From contig NZ_JANHOF010000006.1 of the NCBI RefSeq assembly GCF_024498075.1, positions 248,001-312,000 on the forward strand: a stretch of DNA of 64,000 nucleotides, in the 5' to 3' direction. The notes under the pieces were generated by a model, which worked only from the letters and a program-made list of their open reading frames with translations, had not been told where the DNA came from and made no database searches. Numbering within the stretch: position 1 is the stretch's first letter; each line of letters opens with the position of its first letter. Shown here piece after piece: positions 42,574 to 50,653 of this stretch. This DNA is from Paenibacillus mendelii (GTDB lineage Bacteria > Bacillota > Bacilli > Paenibacillales > Paenibacillaceae). Position numbers and translations under genes: made by a program.

Positions 42574-44072
42574 AGCGGCTGCGGCTAAGCGCATGGCTTT
42601 CCCGGCTGATACGCCCCGGTTCGCTGCGGATGCAGCTGCTGTCACGGACGCTGCTGGTGATGGCCGTACTTCTCGTGCTTATTGGCGTGTTTCAGTATGT
42701 GCTGATGGAGCAGTCCCTGATTCGGAATAAGGCCGAGAGCCTGCAGAGTCAAATAATGGCGTTCCCGGCGGATCTATGGCTCCGGTCGGCAGAAGATGTG
42801 GATAAATATGGGGCGGAGAATCCAAAGCTCAGCCGCGGGCGTATGCCGGTCATTCCCGATGGAACGGTGGCGTTCATCGATCGTCAGGGGAAGCTGTCGG
42901 TACTTTCCCAAGGGACTATGTCGGCAGCGGCACCGAAGCTGGCAGATGAGAGCTATCGGCGCTTGTTCGATGATAGAAGATGGACCTATGAGAGAGTGAC
43001 CGGCGAGGATGGGACGGAGCAGTTAGTTGTACTTCAGCCTATAGGCGGACGCGGTGCAGCCGTTGGAATTGCGCAGGTCAACGTAAGCACCGGGCAGATT
43101 CGCGATGTGCTGATCCGGCAGCTGGTCATATTCATGTCGCTGTCGCTGCTCGCCATGCTGCTCGGGCTAGCTGCCTTCGTCCCCGTGCTAAAGAGAACGC
43201 TGGTGCCGTTATCCCGTATGATCCAGACGGTCGAACGGGTGAATGCCGGCAGCTTGGGGGTCCGTTTGGCCGACCGGCAGGGTCAGATTGAGATCGACCG
43301 GCTATCCGCATCGTTCAATGAAATGCTGGAGCGGCTGGAAACGTCCTTCGAGGCTGAGAAGGAAGCAATCGAGCGGCTGCAGAGGTTCGTGGCGGATGCA
43401 TCGCATGAGCTGCGTACGCCGCTAACGTCCATTAACGGGTTTGTCGAGGTACTGCTGAGGGGGGCGGCGAACCAGCCGGAACAGCTGCACCGGGCATTGA
43501 ACAGCATGCAGGGGGAGACGAAGCGGATTATTAAACTGGTTAATGATCTTCTGCTGCTCGCTCGACTGGACCGTGCTCCCGAGCTGGAGCTGGAGGAAGG
43601 CGAACTGGCGGATCTGGTACGCGGGATGGAGCCCCAGCTTCGTATGCTGGCCGGAGACCGGGATGTCAGAATTGACACGGCAGCGGGCATCACAAGCTGG
43701 TTCGATCCTGACAAAATGAAGCAAGTCGTGCTTAATTTGTTCCAGAATGCGGTCGATCATACAGATCCCAAGAGCGGCATTATCGAGCTGTCGGTTGCTC
43801 CTGCTCCGGATGTATCCCCGACAGAGGAAGTCCTGCTGACTGTACGGGATAATGGACCCGGGATTGAGGCCGAACATCTTCCGCGATTGCTCGACCGGTT
43901 CTATCGGGTAGACACCTCCCGTGCGCGGAAATATGGAGGGGCCGGACTGGGTTTGTCCATAACGAAGTCTATCATGGATATCCACGGCGGACGAATCGAC
44001 GTGGAAAGCCATGAAGGGGAAGGCTCGATCTTCAGTGTCAGGCTTCATTGCCGGAAGCCGGCGCAGCGTTAG
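42570..44072 (+). CDS. Membrane sensor histidine kinase
   Basis: 500 residues. First membrane helix near 25-45, an extracellular domain of ~130 residues, second helix near 182-205 ('QLVIFMSLSLLAMLLGLAAFV'; core 'SLSLLAMLLGLAAF'), HAMP segment, phospho-acceptor His in 'ADASHELRTPLTSINGF' near 277, N box 'VVLNLFQNAVDHT', and G boxes 'VRDNGPGIEAEHL' and 'KYGGAGLGLSITKSI'. It autophosphorylates and hands phosphate to the overlapping upstream regulator. The signal is unknown. The extracellular domain has no recognised family. Confidence 0.93.
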   Translation: MKRLRLSAWLSRLIRPGSLRMQLLSRTLLVMAVLLVLIGVFQYVLMEQSLIRNKAESLQSQIMAFPADLWLRSAEDVDKYGAENPKLSRGRMPVIPDGTVAFIDRQGKLSVLSQGTMSAAAPKLADESYRRLFDDRRWTYERVTGEDGTEQLVVLQPIGGRGAAVGIAQVNVSTGQIRDVLIRQLVIFMSLSLLAMLLGLAAFVPVLKRTLVPLSRMIQTVERVNAGSLGVRLADRQGQIEIDRLSASFNEMLERLETSFEAEKEAIERLQRFVADASHELRTPLTSINGFVEVLLRGAANQPEQLHRALNSMQGETKRIIKLVNDLLLLARLDRAPELELEEGELADLVRGMEPQLRMLAGDRDVRIDTAAGITSWFDPDKMKQVVLNLFQNAVDHTDPKSGIIELSVAPAPDVSPTEEVLLTVRDNGPGIEAEHLPRLLDRFYRVDTSRARKYGGAGLGLSITKSIMDIHGGRIDVESHEGEGSIFSVRLHCRKPAQR

Positions 44073-44092
44073 CCGGGCTTGTCATTTTTCCA

Positions 44093-44122
44093 TTGACCCT
44101 TGGGCGGCCAAGGGGGTATGCT
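44093..44122 (+). promoter_or_regulatory. Promoter of the SulP gene with an 18-bp dyad in its spacer
   Basis: TTGACC (44093-44098) and TATGCT (44117-44122) are 18 bases apart. CCCTTGG-GCGG-CCAAGGG (44097-44114) is a perfect 7-4-7 inverted repeat filling the spacer. This arrangement, an 18-bp dyad between -35 and -10, is the hallmark of MerR/SoxR-family regulated promoters; a simple repressor site is the alternative. Confidence 0.6.
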
Positions 44123-44178
44123 AACCAAAGTGATAAATACGAGCGGCTGCTTAAGACCGTTTAAACATATTAAATGAG

Positions 44179-45609
44179 GTGACACATATTCTAGGCCAAA
44201 CTTCATGGCGGGAGCAGTGGACAACCGGGGTGAAAGCGAACGTGCTGGCGGGCATGACCGCCACATTGGCGCTTATTCCGGACTCGCTGGCATTTTCATT
44301 CATGGCTGGCGTACCTGCTACGGTGGGCATTTACGCAACCATCTGCATCCTGCTCGTTATTACGTTTCTTGGAGGCCGTCCCGGCATGATCTCCGCATCA
44401 GCGGGATCGATGGCTGTCTTGATGCTTACTTTGGTGAACGAGCACGGCATTCAATATTTATTCGCCGCAACCGTTCTCACAGGCGTTTTTCAATACTTAA
44501 TGGGTGTCTTCAAGCTCGGGAAGCTCATGAATTTCGTGCCTCACGGGGTATTGACGGGGTTCGTCAACGCACTGGCTATTCTTATCTTTATGTCGCAGCT
44601 TCGTTATTTCTCAGGTGCTTCATGGACGATGTATGCGCTGGCTGCCGTTACGCTCGCGATCATTTATATCCTGCCGCGCTACTTCACGGCTATACCTTCG
44701 CCGCTGGTTGCCGTTGTGCTCTTGACCTTTGCGGTATGGGCGATGGGGATGGGGGACGTGTCGCGGATTGGTGATATCGCTAAGATTGACGCATCGCTGC
44801 CGGCCTTCTTGCTGCCGGACGTGCCGTTCACATGGGAAACGTTCATGATCATTTTGCCTTACGCGCTGTCTCTGGCGATTGTTGGCTATACCGAGACGCT
44901 GCTTACGCAAAATTTACTGGATGAGATGACCGAGGAGAAGACGGACAAGAACAAAGAGATGCGGGGCCAAGGCATTGCCAATTTCGTCGCGGGCTTCTTC
45001 GGGGGCATGGCGGGCTGCGCGCTTGTCGCTGAGTCGGTATTGAATGTGAAGATGGGCGGACGCAGCCGGTTATCTACGCTTGTTGCCGCCGTGTTTCTCC
45101 TGCTTCTCGTCGTCGTGTTCGGCAGCTTGCTCGACCTGGTGCCGATGGCCGCGCTGGTTGGCATCATGCTGATGGTTTGCGTTGCAATCTTCGACTGGAA
45201 ATCGGTGTTCCGGTTCCGCAGCGTGCCTGCCAGCGATACAGTCGTTATGATCGTGACGGTTGGCGCAGTTGTCTTGACGCATGATTTGGCCATTGGGGTT
45301 CTGGTCGGCGTTCTGATCAGCTTCGTCTGGTTTGCGGTCAAAGCCTCCAAGGTGCAGGTGCACAGCGAATGGAGCGGGTCGAAGCGAACGTATCATGTGC
45401 GCGGTCAGCTGTTCTTCGGCTCGGCCGTCGAAATTCAAGAGCGGATCGAGTACGGCTGCAAGGCCGAGGAGGTTCATATCGATCTCACCCAGACGAAGGT
45501 TTGGGATCATACAGCCGAGCTGGCGCTGCTCAAAACGGTGGAGCGGCTGGAGAAGGCCGGTAAGCGCGTATTCGTCTGGAAGTCCGAGGCCCAAGCCAAA
45601 ACGGGCTAG
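44179..45609 (+). CDS. SulP-family anion transporter with STAS domain
   Basis: 476 residues. Membrane part to about 385 with the family's 'TATLALIPDSLAFSFMAGV' and 'FLGGRPGMISASAGSMAVL', and a C-terminal STAS domain (about 388-470) with 'EVHIDLTQTKVWDHTAE'. It moves sulfate, bicarbonate or another anion. GTG at 44179 is the nominal start, but GAGGTGA overlaps it; the in-frame ATT at 44188 sits 6 bases after that site and would fit better. The promoter holds a MerR-type dyad. The two-component system lies directly upstream on the same strand but seems separately transcribed. Confidence 0.9.
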   Translation: MTHILGQTSWREQWTTGVKANVLAGMTATLALIPDSLAFSFMAGVPATVGIYATICILLVITFLGGRPGMISASAGSMAVLMLTLVNEHGIQYLFAATVLTGVFQYLMGVFKLGKLMNFVPHGVLTGFVNALAILIFMSQLRYFSGASWTMYALAAVTLAIIYILPRYFTAIPSPLVAVVLLTFAVWAMGMGDVSRIGDIAKIDASLPAFLLPDVPFTWETFMIILPYALSLAIVGYTETLLTQNLLDEMTEEKTDKNKEMRGQGIANFVAGFFGGMAGCALVAESVLNVKMGGRSRLSTLVAAVFLLLLVVVFGSLLDLVPMAALVGIMLMVCVAIFDWKSVFRFRSVPASDTVVMIVTVGAVVLTHDLAIGVLVGVLISFVWFAVKASKVQVHSEWSGSKRTYHVRGQLFFGSAVEIQERIEYGCKAEEVHIDLTQTKVWDHTAELALLKTVERLEKAGKRVFVWKSEAQAKTG

Positions 45610-45648
45610 AATAAGGGCAGTTCCGCATTAGCGGAGCTGCCTTATTGA
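45610..45648 (+). terminator. Terminator after the SulP gene
   Basis: AATAAGGGCAG-TTCCGC pairs with GCGGAG-CTGCCTTATT. It is T/A-rich on both sides and begins one base after the stop. Confidence 0.8.
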
Positions 45649-45759
45649 TTGAACCGGCTATTATTTCATCGTGAATGGAAGCTATGGTAATGTAATGGTA
45701 GCATTCTTGGTGATGAATCGGGTATTGCATTGTCATCCTAGGAGAGGAAGTGTGGCAGC

Positions 45760-46566
45760 GTGAACATCGGAATCGATGCGGGTGGGACACTCATTAAAGT
45801 CGTTTGTCGGGATAGGGGGTCGCTTAAATATCATAAGTTTCCAAGTATCCAATTAGATTATGTCGCTTCATGGATCAATGGCTTCGATGAAGCTCAGATA
45901 TGTGTGACCGGCGGCAAGGCGTCATTGTTGAAATCGAAGATGAAGCACAAGCCTGCGGAGATCGTGGAGTTCGAAGCAACCAGCCAGGGCGTGCGCTATT
46001 TTCTGACCAAGAACGATTTTGAGGAAGACGCTTATCTGGTCACCAATGTAGGCACGGGAACCTCCATTCACCATGTGACGGAGCACTGGCAGCAGCGAAT
46101 GGGCGGAACGGGAGTCGGCGGCGGAACCATGATGGGTCTGGCGCAATTGTTAACGGGATTAACCGACTACGAGGAGATTGTGAGGCTGGCTGCCAAAGGC
46201 TCGCGGAATCGGATCGATCTGTTGGTCAGTCATATCTATGAAGGAGCGGAGCCCCCAATACCGGGAGACTTAACAGCGAGCAACTTCGGGAATCTGCTGC
46301 CTTCCGCTTCGTTGGCTTCTCTGTCGAAGGAGGAGCTGCTGGCTGCCGTGATCGGCTTGGTCGGCGAGACCGTTGCGACTACAAGCGTCCTCGCGGCCGG
46401 GCAGTGCGGTGTATCCACCGTGATCTTTATCGGTTCTTCGTTCCTTCGGAACAAGCTTCTTAAAGAGGTGGTCATCCGGTACACGAAGCTAAGAGGGGGA
46501 AGTCCCTTGTTTCTTCAAAATGGCGAGTTCTGCGGCGCTGTCGGAGCTTCGTTGTACGAAGTTTAG
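45760..46566 (+). CDS. coaW: Type II pantothenate kinase
   Basis: 268 residues, the usual length for the bacterial type II enzyme (CoaW), first step of CoA synthesis (pantothenate to 4'-phosphopantothenate). The ASKHA fold shows 'NIGIDAGGTLIKVVCRD' at the N-terminus, 'YLVTNVGTGTSIHHV', 'RMGGTGVGGGTMMGLAQLLTG' (core 'GGTGVGGGTMMGLAQ') and 'VIFIGSSFLRNKLLK'. GTG start at 45760 with GGAGAGGAAG upstream. Type II enzymes escape CoA feedback inhibition in some bacteria. It stands alone. Family assignment is strong. Confidence 0.9.
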   Translation: MNIGIDAGGTLIKVVCRDRGSLKYHKFPSIQLDYVASWINGFDEAQICVTGGKASLLKSKMKHKPAEIVEFEATSQGVRYFLTKNDFEEDAYLVTNVGTGTSIHHVTEHWQQRMGGTGVGGGTMMGLAQLLTGLTDYEEIVRLAAKGSRNRIDLLVSHIYEGAEPPIPGDLTASNFGNLLPSASLASLSKEELLAAVIGLVGETVATTSVLAAGQCGVSTVIFIGSSFLRNKLLKEVVIRYTKLRGGSPLFLQNGEFCGAVGASLYEV

Positions 46567-46711
46567 CGGCAGCGGCGGGTTAAATTATAAGCAGAGGCAA
46601 GGGAATCAGCGGCACGTTGGTGCAACCTTTGTGCGTGAGCATTCGTCATTACGGTGTAAATAATCAACAGAATGCTTCATATTTTCCATTCTGGAAGGAG
46701 TAACATCGTAA

Positions 46712-48202
46712 ATGAAAAAGTGGATTGCAATTCTAAGCTTGGCCTCCTGCTTATCTGTAAGCTCCCTGGCCGGTGCAGCCCCGGCAGCAGAAACGAATGT
46801 CAGTATCCGATCCTTCGAGCCGACCTCCTTCATTAAATCGGACGGCACCTACTGGATATGGGGACAGAATCAGTCGGTTCCCACTCAGGTCCATGGGCTG
46901 ACAGACGTATCTCAAGAGCTGACCAGCCAGCTAGTGATGAAGGAGGACCGTTCGGTTTGGTATTGGGAGAGAAGCTCCCTCTCCTCAGCCGCACAGGTCA
47001 AGCCGGTCAAGGAGCTGGATAACGCAGCCTTCTTCTACTCGAATTGGGACAAGCTGCTAACTGTCGACGGACAAGGGAAGGTGTCGGTTCTTCCGAGGAA
47101 GGAAGGGAAATGGGATATCACCCAAATCACCCCGCTCTCCGGTATCGATAATGTGGCGGACATTACCAATTATTACGAATCCTACCCGAAGGACGGTTTC
47201 CAGCGGCTGGTATTCCTGAAGAAGGATGGAACGGTCGTAAAGGATACGGCTTCCCCACAAGTCTTCGCGCCGATTCAAGCACTTGATCACATCACCGATA
47301 TCGACCGGAACCTGGCGCTCAAGGCGGACGGTACGGTCTGGACGTGGGCGACTGAATTTACAGGGGCGGAGACGCCTGCCAGTCCAGTAAAGGCTCAGCA
47401 AATTAAAGAGCTGTCGAATATCAAGAATATCATCACGAATGGAAACACCAATCTCGCTATCGATAGTCAGTCCCGCCTGTGGTATTGGGGAGCGACCATT
47501 ACCGGATGGTCGGATGGAACGGTCTACCACAAGGGAGCCGTGCCTATTCTATTGAACAGTATCACTGATGTGGCAGATGCTGTCGTCGCGGAACGGTCGC
47601 TGCTCGTGCTAAGCAAGAGCGGTAAGGTCTACGAAGCTTCCATAGAGCGGGAGGCCATGCCTGCCAATCCAGCCTTCAAGCTGCTCGCTTCCGAAGTTAG
47701 TCAAATTAAGAGCGGAGGACGCCACGTGATTATGCAGAAGAAGGATGGAACGCTATGGGGCTGGGGGGTCAACAAGAATGCCGAGCTAGGCTACGGCGAT
47801 TATGAATTTATGCACAGTGAAGCTGTACCGGTCCAAAAGGCGATTACAGTGGAGTTGAACGCCGAACCTGCAGTCTTAACAAGCGGCGTCATCACCCGAA
47901 ACGGCCAAGCTTTCATTCCGCTTCGTTCAATCTTCGAGAAGCTGGGTGCATCGGTAGCTTGGGACGATAAGTTGAAAACCGTCACCATCGTCCAGAAGGA
48001 ATCCGACAAACCTGGCACTACGATCCTGATCAACTATACGACAGGTGAAACGAAATTAAACAACGAGGTCGTTCAGCTGGCCAACAAACCCTTCGGCATC
48101 AATGGCACGTCCTACCTGCCGCTGCGATTTATAAGCGAATCGCTCGGCGCCAAGGTCGACTGGGTGCAGAAGGAAGATCGAATATCGATTACGATGAACT
48201 AG
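46712..48202 (+). CDS. Secreted RCC1-repeat protein with C-terminal stalk domain
   Basis: 496 residues. Signal peptide ending about residue 25 ('SLASCLSVSSLAGAAPAA'). Residues ~30-375 contain RCC1-type propeller repeats ('DGTYWIWGQNQSVPTQV', 'ALKADGTVWTWATEF', 'QSRLWYWGATITGWSDG', 'KDGTLWGWGVNKNAELG'). Residues ~385-496 form two stalk-type copper-amine-oxidase-N motifs ('AFIPLRSIFEKLGASVAWD', 'SYLPLRFISESLGAKVDW'). It is exported and probably tethered to or interacting with the cell wall. Function unknown. GGAAGGAG precedes the ATG, and a strong terminator follows. It is of the same domain class as the 33 kb and 51.5 kb proteins. Confidence 0.87.
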   Translation: MKKWIAILSLASCLSVSSLAGAAPAAETNVSIRSFEPTSFIKSDGTYWIWGQNQSVPTQVHGLTDVSQELTSQLVMKEDRSVWYWERSSLSSAAQVKPVKELDNAAFFYSNWDKLLTVDGQGKVSVLPRKEGKWDITQITPLSGIDNVADITNYYESYPKDGFQRLVFLKKDGTVVKDTASPQVFAPIQALDHITDIDRNLALKADGTVWTWATEFTGAETPASPVKAQQIKELSNIKNIITNGNTNLAIDSQSRLWYWGATITGWSDGTVYHKGAVPILLNSITDVADAVVAERSLLVLSKSGKVYEASIEREAMPANPAFKLLASEVSQIKSGGRHVIMQKKDGTLWGWGVNKNAELGYGDYEFMHSEAVPVQKAITVELNAEPAVLTSGVITRNGQAFIPLRSIFEKLGASVAWDDKLKTVTIVQKESDKPGTTILINYTTGETKLNNEVVQLANKPFGINGTSYLPLRFISESLGAKVDWVQKEDRISITMN

Positions 48203-48245
48203 GGCAGACTTCGGTAGCAGGAAGAGCATGCCATTCATTCCGTGA

Positions 48246-48284
48246 AGAAAGAGCAGTGTGCTGCGGCACACTGCTCTTTCTTTA
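48246..48284 (+). terminator. Strong intrinsic terminator
   Basis: AAGAAAGAGCAGTGTGC pairs with GCACACTGCTCTTTCTT, with a short loop and T-rich end, 44 bases after the stop of the RCC1 gene. Confidence 0.9.
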
Positions 48285-48306
48285 TGTGATAAAATCCATT
48301 ATATAG

Positions 48307-48318
48307 ATTGTTAACAAT
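48307..48318. promoter_or_regulatory. Palindrome ATTGTTAACAAT
   Basis: A perfect 12-bp palindrome 80 bases before the kinase gene at 48398. It shares TTGTTAACAA with the gntR region at 21337, but HpaI-type AT-rich palindromes arise easily by chance. Confidence 0.25.
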
Positions 48319-48397
48319 ACTTTTTGGAAAAAAATATAAAAACCTATTATTCGGATGTGGTAATCTATGAAGAGGAAAATCAGAGGGGGGGATAAAC

Positions 48398-49312
48398 GTG
48401 GAATTAATTTCCATTCACGAGCACATTCCTATCTTGCATCAGGTAACCGCCATCAAACAGATTCACAAAGGGTTCTCGTTTGACGAGAAATATTTGCTAT
48501 TCGAGGGAGGGGATCAACCTCAATACGTACTGCGTACTTCCGACCTGCAGCAGATGGAACGCAAACGAAGTGAATATGAATTAATCCGCCGCGTGTACAT
48601 GACCGGAGTCAAAACATCGGAGCCCATAGCGTTCGGCACCATTGAATCCATGCAAGTCTGCTATATGGTGCTTCGCTTCGTGATCGGTGAAGATGGGACC
48701 GACGTATTGTCGAGCTTAACATCCGATGAGCAGTATCATATAGGATTAGAAGCCGGGCGTGAATTGAAGCTCATGCATGAGCTTCAATCTCCTGCGGATA
48801 TGGCTCCATGGCATATAAGACGCCTAGCCAAGCATGAGCGGCAATATGCAGCGTATCGCGGCTGTGGTGTCAGGCTGTCTGAAGAAGATGCGATCGTCTC
48901 CTTTATTGAAGCGAATTTACCCCAGATGATCGGTCGGCCCGACCGTTTCCAGCATGACGATTTTCATCCCAGCAATCTGCTTATTCACAATCGGAGCTAT
49001 GCGGGCGTGATTGATTACAACCGATACGATTGGGGCGATCCGTACCATGATTTTTTGAAAGTCGCTTATTTTAGCAGAGAAGTGAGCATACCCTTTTCTA
49101 TTGGGCAAATATATGGTTACTTTGAAGGGCAGGTCCCGGATCGTTTCTGGAAGCTGTATGCCTTGTACGCGGCGCTCATCGTATTCCCGTCTATTACGTG
49201 GACCCTGCAGGTCGTACCCGAGCAGCTCGAATCGATGCTGGATCGCATCCGTGTGGTGCTGGACGATCACCGGAATTTTGAAAGCGCTGTCCCTGTCTGG
49301 TACAAGCCTTAG
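48398..49312 (+). CDS. APH-type phosphotransferase
   Basis: 304 residues. Kinase fold with 'VTAIKQIHKGFSFDEKYLL', Lys-region 'YVLRTSDLQ', the catalytic loop 'FQHDDFHPSNLLIHN' near 187 and the metal motif 'GVIDYNRYDWGDPYHDFLK' near 207. It resembles aminoglycoside/choline-kinase-like proteins that often annotate as phosphotransferases of unknown substrate; antibiotic resistance cannot be concluded. GTG start behind a GAGGGGGGG site. A compact terminator follows. This is the second such gene in the window, not closely similar to the 39.2 kb one. Confidence 0.85.
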   Translation: MELISIHEHIPILHQVTAIKQIHKGFSFDEKYLLFEGGDQPQYVLRTSDLQQMERKRSEYELIRRVYMTGVKTSEPIAFGTIESMQVCYMVLRFVIGEDGTDVLSSLTSDEQYHIGLEAGRELKLMHELQSPADMAPWHIRRLAKHERQYAAYRGCGVRLSEEDAIVSFIEANLPQMIGRPDRFQHDDFHPSNLLIHNRSYAGVIDYNRYDWGDPYHDFLKVAYFSREVSIPFSIGQIYGYFEGQVPDRFWKLYALYAALIVFPSITWTLQVVPEQLESMLDRIRVVLDDHRNFESAVPVWYKP

Positions 49313-49337
49313 CTCGCTCGCATAGCGATACTTACCT

Positions 49338-49371
49338 AGGACGGCTGTGTAAGGGCCGTCCTCATTTTTTT
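49338..49371 (+). terminator. Intrinsic terminator
   Basis: AGGACGGC pairs with GGCCGTCCT and is followed by a run of seven T. It ends the kinase transcript and faces the minus-strand sigma operon. Confidence 0.9.
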
Positions 49372-49418
49372 ATGAAGGAGGAGAAGCCCCAGTGAACAAT
49401 AGGGCATAAAAAAGAGGG

Positions 49419-49781
49419 CTAAGCCCTCGAGGTTGCTTTCACTTTCTTGAACCTTCTCGATTCTACCCATAGGACGACAGGATATGCTGCGAATAAGCAC
49501 AAAGTGAAGGTGATGGATTGCTCGAAAGCTTCTCTGAACATGTCCTTGGACCAACGGTCATCGCCTATTATCCATCGTGCCACTTGGTTGGATATCCCGA
49601 TTCCGTCATTTGCTTCAGGGATCAAGCTTTGCGTGTAGTTCTGGCCGAGGCAAATAACAGCCAGAACGGACAATCCACCAGCCAGGGCAACTCCCCTTGA
49701 ATACGCATAGGGTGCACCGGCTTGTCGAAATACGAAGATAGACACAGCAATGAATAGGAGGCAGCCAATCAAGAAGACCAT
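49419..49781 (-). CDS. Small membrane protein in the ECF sigma operon
   Basis: 120 residues with three hydrophobic segments ('MVFLIGCLLFIAVSIFVF', 'VALAGGLSVLAVICLGQ', 'ITFTLCLFAAYPVVLWV') and a charged C-terminus. No family recognised. The start at 49781 has GAAGGTG upstream; the open frame extends to 49841. It lies 83 bases after the 81-residue gene, last in a minus-strand cluster with an ECF sigma factor. A membrane protein at this place could serve as the missing anti-sigma, although it has no visible anti-sigma motif. Confidence 0.7.
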   Translation of the reverse strand: MVFLIGCLLFIAVSIFVFRQAGAPYAYSRGVALAGGLSVLAVICLGQNYTQSLIPEANDGIGISNQVARWIIGDDRWSKDMFREAFEQSITFTLCLFAAYPVVLWVESRRFKKVKATSRA

Positions 49782-49863
49782 GTTTACACCTTCCCTTGCG
49801 TTAATCTTAACGACTTGTCTAATTAACGCAGGGGATGCCAATTAGGTTTCATTCGATTCATAT

Positions 49864-50109
49864 TCATCCTGCATGTTTATGAAATGGCCATCCAGGAGGA
49901 AACGCCGGAATAGGTTTGAGATATGCTTGATCGAACAAACGGCGCCACCACTCGTAGCCATGGTCATTGGCAATAATGGAAATATGATCGTTATCGAGGT
50001 CGATTTGAGCTGGCGGCGTTGGCATTTGTTCGGCCCAGCTCTCCAAGAGCTGATCCAATTGGCGCTGAACGTGAACGGGGAGCATGGCTTCCATCCACTC
50101 TTCATCCAT
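49864..50109 (-). CDS. 81-residue protein overlapping the ECF sigma gene
   Basis: Soluble, acidic and Trp-rich protein ('DEEWMEAMLPVHVQRQLDQLL', core 'EWMEAMLPVHVQRQ', 'ISIIANDHGYEWWRRLFDQAY'). The ATG overlaps the end of the sigma gene by 8 bases and has GAGGAGG 7 bases upstream inside it, which makes the frame convincing over the competing frame at 49842-50105. No family known. Position suggests a partner or anti-sigma of the ECF factor. It could hold the factor in a complex, but this is a guess from context. Confidence 0.7.
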   Translation of the reverse strand: MDEEWMEAMLPVHVQRQLDQLLESWAEQMPTPPAQIDLDNDHISIIANDHGYEWWRRLFDQAYLKPIPAFPPGWPFHKHAG

Positions 50110-50644
50110 TGGGTTTCCTCCTCTCTATCTGATCTTGGGCCGGCAGCATTTGGAGCTGATTGGCTATCAGCCGCCTGGCTTGTGCGATTCTGTAACGAAC
50201 GGTACCAGCTGGTATGTTCAAGGTGTCACTGATCTGAAAACTATTCATTCCTCCGATTACTTTCATGAGCAGAATGCAGCGGAGCTCCTCCGGCAGTTCG
50301 TTAATCGCTGCTTCAAGCTCGCGGAACTGCTCCCTGCCTACCAACCACTGCGAGAGATCGCCAGTAGGTTGAATTTGTTCTGCACGTATGGTTTCATCGG
50401 TTTTCTTACGGAATGTCGATTTACGGTAGTGGTCCTTTACCAGATTCGAAGCGATTGCAAAGATCCAGTGGAGCTGCTGATCCTCAGGAATCCCCCTGAC
50501 GGTTTCGATTCGGTTCCAAACGCGGAGAAAGGTATCCTGAAGCAAATCAGCCGCCGCTTCTTTGTTCGTGGTGCGTCCTAGCAAATAAGCAAACACCTTC
50601 CTGGAGTGGCCGCCATACAGCTCTTGGAACAGCTCTTTATTCAT
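50102..50644 (-). CDS. ECF-type RNA polymerase sigma factor
   Basis: 180 residues, the usual size. Region 2: 'SRKVFAYLLGRTTNKEAAADLLQ' (core 'TTNKEAAADLLQDTFLRV'), 'IFAIASNLVKDHYRK'. Region 4: 'INELPEELRCILLMKVIGG' and recognition helix 'IPAGTVRYRIAQARRLIANQL'. It is the second gene of a minus-strand unit after a 232-residue beta-rich protein and before an 81-residue protein. No zinc-finger (ZAS-type) anti-sigma is encoded, which is unusual for ECF operons. Autoregulation is likely. Target genes may include the beta-rich protein. Confidence 0.9.
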   Translation of the reverse strand: MNKELFQELYGGHSRKVFAYLLGRTTNKEAAADLLQDTFLRVWNRIETVRGIPEDQQLHWIFAIASNLVKDHYRKSTFRKKTDETIRAEQIQPTGDLSQWLVGREQFRELEAAINELPEELRCILLMKVIGGMNSFQISDTLNIPAGTVRYRIAQARRLIANQLQMLPAQDQIERRKPNG

Positions 50645-50653
50645 AGGCGGCGA

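Noticed and set aside
49842-50105. Alternative minus-strand frame of 88 codons after the ECF sigma gene
   Set aside because: The overlapping 81-codon frame has a GAGGAGG site at good distance and a protein-like composition. The 88-codon frame is rich in Ser/Cys/Ile as shadows are.
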